Assembly (NCBI GenBank): GCA_005881275.1 | Contig: VBEF01000055.1 | Coordinates: 1 to 46,404 of the forward strand | Direction: 5' to 3' | DNA: 46,404 nucleotides | From: Chloroflexota bacterium | GTDB lineage: Bacteria > Chloroflexota > Dormibacteria > Dormibacterales > Dormibacteraceae | Part shown: positions 41,464 to 46,404 of the stretch, one piece after another | Layout of the letters: each line of letters opens with the position of its first letter | Position numbering within the stretch: the first letter of the stretch is position 1 | Program-made: the position numbers and the translations under genes | Notes under the pieces: model-generated | Told to the model about the DNA's origin: nothing | The model's database searches: none | Seen by the model: only the letters and a program-made list of their open reading frames with translations

Positions 41464-42663
41464 ATGGAAATCATCCGCAATGTCGCGCGCCACAAGCTGC
41501 GCAGCTTCCTGACCATCTCCGGCATCGTCATTGGCGTGCTCGCCCTGACGACGATGGGCGCGATGGCCGAGAACTTCAACGCGCTGCTGAACGGAGGCGT
41601 CGCCTACTTCGGCCAGAACGTTCAGGTCGGCCCGCCGGACGGCCAGTCGGCCGCGCTCCTGCCGCTTTCCAAGATCGACGAGATCAAGGCCGTCGATGGA
41701 GTCGCCGCCGCCTTCCCGAGCTACGGGTTTCAGGCCAAGCCGGGAGCTCCGCCATCGTTCAGCTTCGGCGTCCCCGACTCGATCGTCGCCGGTGATCCGG
41801 CGGAGAACGACTGGGCCGGGCTGAAGACGACGTTCGCGTCGGGACACCAGATCGACGCCGGCTCGAGTGGCCAGGTCGTGCTGGGCTCCAGCATCTCCAA
41901 GGAGTTCGGCAAGAAGGTCGGAGACAGCATCGACCTGCCGATCAGGCCGGTCGATGCCAGGCCGGACTTCGTGAACCACTCGTTCACGGTCGTCGGAATC
42001 CTGAACGTGACGCGCACGGCGCCTGACAACTTCGCCTACATCAACACCGCGGACGGCCAGATGCTGCTGAAGGACAGCCTTCCGATCGCGATCCGCGATC
42101 AGGTCGACGTCAGCAAGATCACGCAGTCGGTCGACGTCTACGCCAAGCCCGGAACCTCGCTTGCGGCGCTGGACAGCATCGCCAACCGAATCAACAGCCA
42201 GGTCACGGGAGTCAAGGCGACCAAGCCGAGCGAAACGGTCAACGCGTTCAAGTCGGGCGGCGCGATCTTCACCGCCATCACGACCGCGGCCGCGCTTCTC
42301 GCGCTGATCATCGGCGGCCTGTCGGTGGTGAACACCATGTTCATGGCGGTCGCCGAGCGCGTGCGCGAGATCGGGCTGAAAAAGGCGGTGGGCGCCACCA
42401 CGTACAACGTGATGAGCGAGTTCCTGCTCGAGGCGACGCTGATCGGCCTCGTCGGAGGCCTGATCGGCTACGGCATCGGGGCGGCGATCACGATCATCGT
42501 CAACGGCACGACGCCGCCTGGGCAGTCGACGCTGTTCCTGCTCACGCCTGCGCTCACGATCTTTGCGATCGGCTTTGCGACGTTGCTCGGCGCGGTGGCC
42601 GGCGTGCTGCCCGCCTGGCGCGCGGCCCGGCTCGACCCCGTGATCGCGCTGAGGAACGAGTAA
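41464..42663 (+). CDS. MacB-type ABC transporter permease
   Basis: A 399-residue FtsX/MacB-like permease. One N-terminal helix (LRSFLTISGIVIGVLALTTMG) is followed by a large external MacB periplasmic-core domain (about residues 35-265) and three C-terminal helices, including the FtsX block VAERVREIGLKKAVGATTYNVMSEFLLEATLIGLVGG. Members move peptides, lipoproteins or antibiotics rather than small solutes. Its ATPase follows directly. No membrane-fusion protein is beside it, as expected for a one-membrane cell. Confidence 0.9.
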   Translation: MEIIRNVARHKLRSFLTISGIVIGVLALTTMGAMAENFNALLNGGVAYFGQNVQVGPPDGQSAALLPLSKIDEIKAVDGVAAAFPSYGFQAKPGAPPSFSFGVPDSIVAGDPAENDWAGLKTTFASGHQIDAGSSGQVVLGSSISKEFGKKVGDSIDLPIRPVDARPDFVNHSFTVVGILNVTRTAPDNFAYINTADGQMLLKDSLPIAIRDQVDVSKITQSVDVYAKPGTSLAALDSIANRINSQVTGVKATKPSETVNAFKSGGAIFTAITTAAALLALIIGGLSVVNTMFMAVAERVREIGLKKAVGATTYNVMSEFLLEATLIGLVGGLIGYGIGAAITIIVNGTTPPGQSTLFLLTPALTIFAIGFATLLGAVAGVLPAWRAARLDPVIALRNE

Positions 42664-43365
42664 GTGCAGGGCATCAGGCTCGAAGGGCTGACGAAGCATT
42701 ACAAGCGCGGCGGCGAGATCATCCGCGCGCTCGACGGCGTCACGCTCGACATCGAGCCGGGTGAGTTCATCGCCGTGGTCGGGCGGTCCGGCAGCGGCAA
42801 GACCACGATGCTCGACCTGCTGGGGCTGCTGCTCAAACCGACGGCGGGCAAGCTCTTCATCGACGACGTCGATACGGCCCAGCTCGGCGACCGGCAGCGG
42901 GCGCAGATGCGGGCGCGCAAGGTCGGTTTTGTGTTTCAGGAGTACAACCTGCTCTCCGGGCTGAACGTGCTCGAGAACGTCATGCTGCCGCTGCGTTACG
43001 TCAAGAACGGTAAGGACGGCAAGCAGCACGCGATCGAGCTCATCGACCGCGTCGGGCTCAGCGACCGTCTGAAGCACCGGCCCGCCGAGCTCTCCGGCGG
43101 TCAGGCGCAGCGCGTGGCGATCGCGCGGTCGATGGTCAACAGGCCGTCGATCATCCTGCTCGACGAGCCGACCGGGGCCGTCGACACCGAGACAGCCCAA
43201 CAGCTGGTCGATCTCTTGAAGAGGCTCAACCGAGAGGAGCACGTCACGCTCGTCCTCGTCACCCACGACACGGATATCGCGGGCCAGGCCACGCGCCAGA
43301 TCCGATTGAAGGACGGCAAGGTGCTGACCGACGAGAAAGTCGAGGAGTTGGTTCCGGTAGCGTAA
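42664..43365 (+). CDS. MacB/LolD-type ABC ATP-binding protein
   Basis: A 233-residue ATPase. Walker A is GRSGSGKTT (near residue 41), the Q-loop is FVFQEYNLLSGLNVLENVMLPL, the signature is LSGGQAQRVAIARSM, Walker B is IILLDEPTGAVD and the switch His is in LVTHD. The start is GTG 42664, immediately after the permease stop, so the pair is one transporter. The downstream LLM frame appears to begin a few bases after its end. Confidence 0.93.
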   Translation: MQGIRLEGLTKHYKRGGEIIRALDGVTLDIEPGEFIAVVGRSGSGKTTMLDLLGLLLKPTAGKLFIDDVDTAQLGDRQRAQMRARKVGFVFQEYNLLSGLNVLENVMLPLRYVKNGKDGKQHAIELIDRVGLSDRLKHRPAELSGGQAQRVAIARSMVNRPSIILLDEPTGAVDTETAQQLVDLLKRLNREEHVTLVLVTHDTDIAGQATRQIRLKDGKVLTDEKVEELVPVA

Positions 43366-43370
43366 GCAGC

Positions 43371-44228
43371 CTGAAGATCGGTCTCGGGCTTCCCAACTCC
43401 GCCAAGAGTCTGCGCAACGGACGCCTGCTCGTCGACATCGCCCGGCGCGCCGAGGAGCTTGGCTTTTCGACGCTCGGCACCATCGGCCGTGCGTTGTATC
43501 CGACCTACGAAGAGCTCGTGACCCTCGGCGCGGCGGCGGCCGTGACTCAACGCATCGGCCTCATGACCGACATCCTCCTCGCCGCCACGCGCGAGCCCGT
43601 CCTCCTGGCCAAGCAAGCGGCAACGCTCGACCAGATCTCAGGCGGGCGCTTCATCCTCGGCATCGGCGCCGGCGGCCGGGAGGACGACTTCACGGTGAGC
43701 GGCCGCGGCTTCCACGACCGCGGCAAGCGGCTGGACGGGGACCTGGAGCTCATGCACAAGGCCTGGCGAGGGGAACCGCTTCCGGGAACGACCCATCCGG
43801 TGACGCCCCTGCCCACCAACGGGCACTCGGTGCCGATCGCCTTCGGGGGCTTCGCCGAGGCTGTGATCCGGCGCATCGTCAAGTACGGCGTGGGCTACAC
43901 GCTCGGCGGCGGGACGCCGGAGGCCCTCGCCAAGCAGGTCACGCGGGTCACCGAAGCCTGGAAGGAGGCCGGCCGGGAGGGCAAGCCGCGCTTCTGGGCT
44001 CTCACCTACTTCGCCATCGGCGAGGAGGTCGCCAAGGAGGCGGAGGAGAACCTGACCGGCTACTACGGCGAGTACGCGCCGAGGGTCTTCGGCGCGGCGG
44101 TCAAGACCCCGGCGGACGCCAAGGCGCGCGTGCAGGCGTTCGAGGCGGTCGGCTGCGACGAGTTCATGTTCTTCATGTCTGCGCCGGCGGTCGAGCAGGC
44201 GGAGAGGCTGGCGGAAGCGGTTCTGTAG
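43371..44228 (+). CDS. LLM-class F420-dependent oxidoreductase, probable CTG start
   Basis: A 285-residue luciferase-like TIM-barrel protein (KIGLGLPNSAKSLRNGRLLVDIARRAEELGFSTLGTIGRALYPTYEELV ... ISGGRFILGIGAGGREDDF). The barrel's first strand (KIGLGLPN) begins directly after CTG 43371, and no in-frame ATG, GTG or TTG exists from the last upstream stop until TTG 43494, which would remove 41 conserved residues. So CTG is the best start, unless there is a sequence error. It follows the ABC ATPase stop by 5 bp. The substrate is unknown. Confidence 0.85.
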   Translation: MKIGLGLPNSAKSLRNGRLLVDIARRAEELGFSTLGTIGRALYPTYEELVTLGAAAAVTQRIGLMTDILLAATREPVLLAKQAATLDQISGGRFILGIGAGGREDDFTVSGRGFHDRGKRLDGDLELMHKAWRGEPLPGTTHPVTPLPTNGHSVPIAFGGFAEAVIRRIVKYGVGYTLGGGTPEALAKQVTRVTEAWKEAGREGKPRFWALTYFAIGEEVAKEAEENLTGYYGEYAPRVFGAAVKTPADAKARVQAFEAVGCDEFMFFMSAPAVEQAERLAEAVL

Positions 44229-44234
44229 GAAAGC

Positions 44235-44265
44235 AACTCCTCCCCATTCATGGAGGGGCCGAGGG
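44235..44265. repeat. Shortened palindromic repeat copy
   Basis: AACTCCTCCCCA-TTCA-TGGAGGGGCCGAGG, a deletion derivative of the same repeat family, in the left-type orientation, just after the LLM stop. Confidence 0.65.
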
Positions 44266-44287
44266 CGATAATTTCCGTCAAGCAACC

Positions 44288-44776
44288 ATGGGTCGCCGCG
44301 TGCTCACCAGCGTCGGAATCGTCGTCGGCCTGATCGCGGCCTCCTTCGTCGCGGCCGCGGCCTACACCGCGTTGAAGTCTCCCCTCCAGACCAAACCGAA
44401 CAGCAACCTGGCGCCGGACAACTGCTCGCCAGGACCGTGCGCCAACGTGAACGGCTACAAGATCTGGATCTCCAGCGTGAGGATCGAGAGCGACGTGGTC
44501 CGCATGACGGTCAAGTTCCAGAACTCGAGCAGCTCCACGCACGCCTCGCCTGAGGACCTGCAGCTCATCGACACGGGCCGCCGGTCCTCCCTGATGGTGA
44601 CCGACGCTGCGGCGTGCAAGACGTTCACGCGCAACGACTTCAAGGGCGGGGCCTTTTTCGGCCCGGTCGACATCTGTTTCCGCGTGAGCAACTCGACGCC
44701 GCCTTTCATCCTGCACTGGTCGCCCGACCTCGGCGCGTTCTGCTGTCAGAAGGACATCACGATCTGGCCGACCTGA
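44288..44776 (+). CDS. Membrane-anchored hypothetical protein
   Basis: A 162-residue protein with an N-terminal membrane helix (VLTSVGIVVGLIAASFVAAAAY, about residues 5-26) and an external domain with Cys residues near 46, 51, 109 and 130 and a Cys-Cys pair near 153, perhaps disulphide-bonded. The domain (IWISSVRIESDVVRMTVKFQNSS) looks like an immunoglobulin-type beta-sandwich such as DUF4352, but I cannot assign it firmly. Its end overlaps the convergent GDPD gene by 20 bp. Confidence 0.65.
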   Translation: MGRRVLTSVGIVVGLIAASFVAAAAYTALKSPLQTKPNSNLAPDNCSPGPCANVNGYKIWISSVRIESDVVRMTVKFQNSSSSTHASPEDLQLIDTGRRSSLMVTDAAACKTFTRNDFKGGAFFGPVDICFRVSNSTPPFILHWSPDLGAFCCQKDITIWPT

Positions 44777-45314
44777 GCTTCATCGCCCGGTCGGGCCGGT
44801 TGGTGATGAGGCACTCGACCCTGGGGTCTGCGATCAAGCGCTTCATCTGCTTTTTGTCATCCACGGTCCAGATCCACACCGGGATCGCGTTGCGCCGGCA
44901 GTACGCGAGCGCGTCGTCGGTCGCGTGGACCAGTTCGAGTGAGACGAAATCGGCATTGCCTCGCTCGACCTGCTGTCGAGAGGCGCCGACGCGGACCTGC
45001 GGAAAATGGCTCTTGATGATGTTGATCGACGAGTCGTGCTCGGTGGTCACGACGAGCTTTTCAGGTTTCATGCGGTCCAGCGCCGCCATGACGACCTCGG
45101 GTTCGTAACCGGCCTCCTTGAGGTCGAGCTGAAACCCGATCCGCCCCCCGGCAATCTCCAGAACATGCGCCAACGTCACGGGGTTGTCGCCAGGCTTCAG
45201 CTCGTCATGGGCAAGAACCACCACGCCGGACGCGTCGCGCCGGATGTCGATCTCGATGAAGTCAGCGCCGGAGTTGATCCATCGCGGGTAACCCGAATGC
45301 GCGCTGATCAGCAC
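44757..45314 (-). CDS. Short glycerophosphodiester phosphodiesterase-like protein
   Basis: A 185-residue GDPD TIM-barrel protein (GADFIEIDIRRDASGVVVLAHDEL ... IGFQLDLKE ... LSLE-like FVSLELVHATDDALAYCRRNAIPVWIWTVDD). The usual N-terminal HRG..PENT block is shortened to AHSGYPRWINS, losing the Arg and the Glu of PENT, so activity is doubtful. Full-length members have about 230-250 residues. The start is GTG 45314, only 9 bp from the divergent SDR start. Confidence 0.8.
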   Translation of the reverse strand: MLISAHSGYPRWINSGADFIEIDIRRDASGVVVLAHDELKPGDNPVTLAHVLEIAGGRIGFQLDLKEAGYEPEVVMAALDRMKPEKLVVTTEHDSSINIIKSHFPQVRVGASRQQVERGNADFVSLELVHATDDALAYCRRNAIPVWIWTVDDKKQMKRLIADPRVECLITNRPDRAMKLRSARS

Positions 45315-45323
45315 ACTTAAAGC

Positions 45324-46076
45324 ATGCCAACAGTCGTTGTCACGGGAGCGACAGGTGCCGTCGGGTCGGCTGCCGTTGCGGAGTTGCAGAGGCGCAGGGC
45401 GCAGGTCGTGTCTCTCTCACGCCCGTCGTTCGACCTCTCCTCGATGGCCTCGGTGCGCGCGGCCGCGCGGGAGCTGAACCGTTCCGCTCGCCACATCGAC
45501 GCGCTGCTGAACATCGCCGCGGTGTACCGGCCGACGTATGAGAAGTCGGCCGACGGTCTCGAGTCGATGCTCGCGACGAATCACCTCGGGCCATTTCTCC
45601 TGACGAACCTGCTGCGCGATCAGCTGTCGGGCGGCGGGCGGGTGATCACAGTCAGCGCTCCGTCGGGGACGCATGTCGATGTCGATCGGCTGCTCAATCG
45701 CGATCGCTTCGGCGCCTTTCATTCGTTTGGTGCCACCAAGGCGGCAAACCTGATGTTCACCTTCGAGCTGGCGCGCCGGGCGAAGCGTTGGGACGTGAAG
45801 GCCAACGCGTTCTACCCAGGCCTGGTGCGCTCGGAGCTGATGCGCGAATCGCCAAGGCCGCTTCGTCTCCTGTTACGCCCGTTCTCGAGCAAACCGGAGC
45901 GGGCGGCCCACGACCTGGTCGACCTGGCCCTGTCCCCCGCCTTCGCCGGCACGACGGGGTGGTTCTTCAAGGGCACGCGCCGCATCGACCCGCCGAAATC
46001 GACGCTCGACATCGGCCAGCAGAGCAGGCTGTGGACGCGAAGCGCGGAGCTGGTGGAGCTGGAAGGCGGCTTCTGA
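45324..46076 (+). CDS. Short-chain dehydrogenase-like protein lacking the catalytic Tyr
   Basis: A 250-residue Rossmann protein of the retinol-dehydrogenase-like SDR type. The NAD(P) motif TGATGAVG (residues 7-14) and the N-A-A-like LLNIAAVY are present, and the GRVITVSAPSG strand gives the Ser. The YxxxK site reads FGATK in FHSFGATKAANLMFTFELARR: the catalytic Tyr is Phe, while the Lys remains. This suggests a non-classical or inactive SDR. ATG 45324 is 9 bp from the divergent GDPD start. Confidence 0.88.
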   Translation: MPTVVVTGATGAVGSAAVAELQRRRAQVVSLSRPSFDLSSMASVRAAARELNRSARHIDALLNIAAVYRPTYEKSADGLESMLATNHLGPFLLTNLLRDQLSGGGRVITVSAPSGTHVDVDRLLNRDRFGAFHSFGATKAANLMFTFELARRAKRWDVKANAFYPGLVRSELMRESPRPLRLLLRPFSSKPERAAHDLVDLALSPAFAGTTGWFFKGTRRIDPPKSTLDIGQQSRLWTRSAELVELEGGF

Positions 46077-46092
46077 GTTCTTCGTAAAGCAT

Positions 46093-46114
46093 TCACAACT
46101 CCCTCACAACTCCC
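46093..46114 (+). promoter_or_regulatory. Direct-repeat operator (OmpR/PhoB-type pattern)
   Basis: Two perfect copies of TCACAACTCCC in tandem with an 11-bp period, 60 bp upstream of the last gene. Response regulators of the OmpR/PhoB class bind such one-turn direct repeats, so a two-component system beyond the right edge may control the membrane protein. Confidence 0.6.
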
Positions 46115-46173
46115 AGGAAGGATGAGAGGTGCGCGGAAGCAAATCTCGTTCACACAAAAGGAGTGAGTCGACG

Positions 46174-46404
46174 ATGAGACGCGGTTTCGGTTTGATCGGA
46201 TTGCTGGGCACAGTGATCCTGCTCGTCATCGTGGGCGCGATCGCCTACAACGTCGGATGGTCGGAGGGCGTGAACACCCACCTGCCGGCGGCGACCCAGG
46301 CCGGCGACGGGGCGCCGTACTTCTACGGCCCGCACTACTGGGGCGGCGGCTTCGGCTTCGGCCTGTTTGGAATCTTCTGGTTCCTGCTGATCGTGTTCGG
46401 CCTG
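46174..46404 (+). CDS. Small membrane protein, 5' part only
   Basis: The first 77 residues of a protein that runs off the right edge. An N-terminal hydrophobic helix (LIGLLGTVILLVIVGAIAYNVGW) is followed by a short external loop with Gly/Tyr/His (YFYGPHYWGGGFGFG) and a second helix (LFGIFWFLLIVFGL). ATG 46174 follows AAAGGAG. Similar small proteins often precede two-component systems, which would fit the direct-repeat operator upstream. Family not assigned. Confidence 0.7.
   Translation, partial: MRRGFGLIGLLGTVILLVIVGAIAYNVGWSEGVNTHLPAATQAGDGAPYFYGPHYWGGGFGFGLFGIFWFLLIVFGL

Noticed and set aside
41431-43266. Minus-strand open frame of 611 codons opposite the MacB-type pair
   Set aside because: Same reason: two intact ABC proteins on the plus strand and no recognisable domain on the minus strand.

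Overview
The window is about 46.4 kb of GC-rich bacterial DNA, tightly packed, with no phage or plasmid block. Two kinds of evidence point to a soil-type Terrabacteria lineage such as Chloroflexota or Candidatus Dormibacterota. The first is a set of F420-type enzymes, namely two LLM-class proteins and a PPOX protein. The second is a set of start sites that look leaderless: three ArsR genes and a thiolase have a -10 box exactly 7 nt before the start codon. This placement is an inference from gene content; no rRNA or marker gene is present to settle it.

Layout. 1-1791: the end of an unknown gene, then a PrsW-type membrane protease. 1799-6003 (minus): DUF1800, DUF1501, a small anchored protein, ApbE and a ferric-reductase-like heme membrane protein, which looks like an extracytoplasmic redox module. 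6064-9648: a small membrane protein, then a Mop-domain regulator and modABC (molybdate uptake). 9676-11477: an HtrA-type protease and a PPK2 kinase. 11535-16086: a branched-chain amino acid type ABC operon in which LivG and LivF are one fused protein and LivM has a damaged N-terminus. A 124-bp tandem duplication and a strong terminator follow. 16341-22323: cold-shock protein, TypA/BipA, a DUF2207 protein and lactate permease. 22357-27137: tRNA-Leu(CAA), an AMIN-like lipoprotein, two paralogous FecR-domain membrane proteins, a degenerate Ser/Thr kinase and tRNA-Leu(UAG), which overlaps the 3' end of an S9 peptidase gene. 29005-31008: thiolase, nicotinamidase, dodecin.

31043-41401 is an accessory region rich in small regulatory modules. 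It holds three ArsR regulators, each next to SRPBCC (AHSA1) genes and with a palindrome at its promoter; F420-type enzymes; MsrB; a DUF559 nuclease-like gene framed by palindromic repeats in inverted orientation; and a LUD protein divergent from a MarR regulator. It also holds a four-gene operon (LysE, thioesterase, PhzF, GrdB-like) whose last gene carries an in-frame UGA at the position expected for selenocysteine. 41464-46404: a MacB-type ABC pair, an LLM enzyme that seems to start at CTG, a small anchored protein, a short GDPD, an SDR lacking its catalytic Tyr, and the start of a membrane protein behind a direct-repeat operator.

The most interesting items are the GrdB-like selenoprotein candidate with a SECIS-like hairpin, the DUF559-plus-repeat cassette whose repeat family recurs elsewhere in the window, the FecR/pseudokinase cluster, and the repeat-associated lesion in livM.
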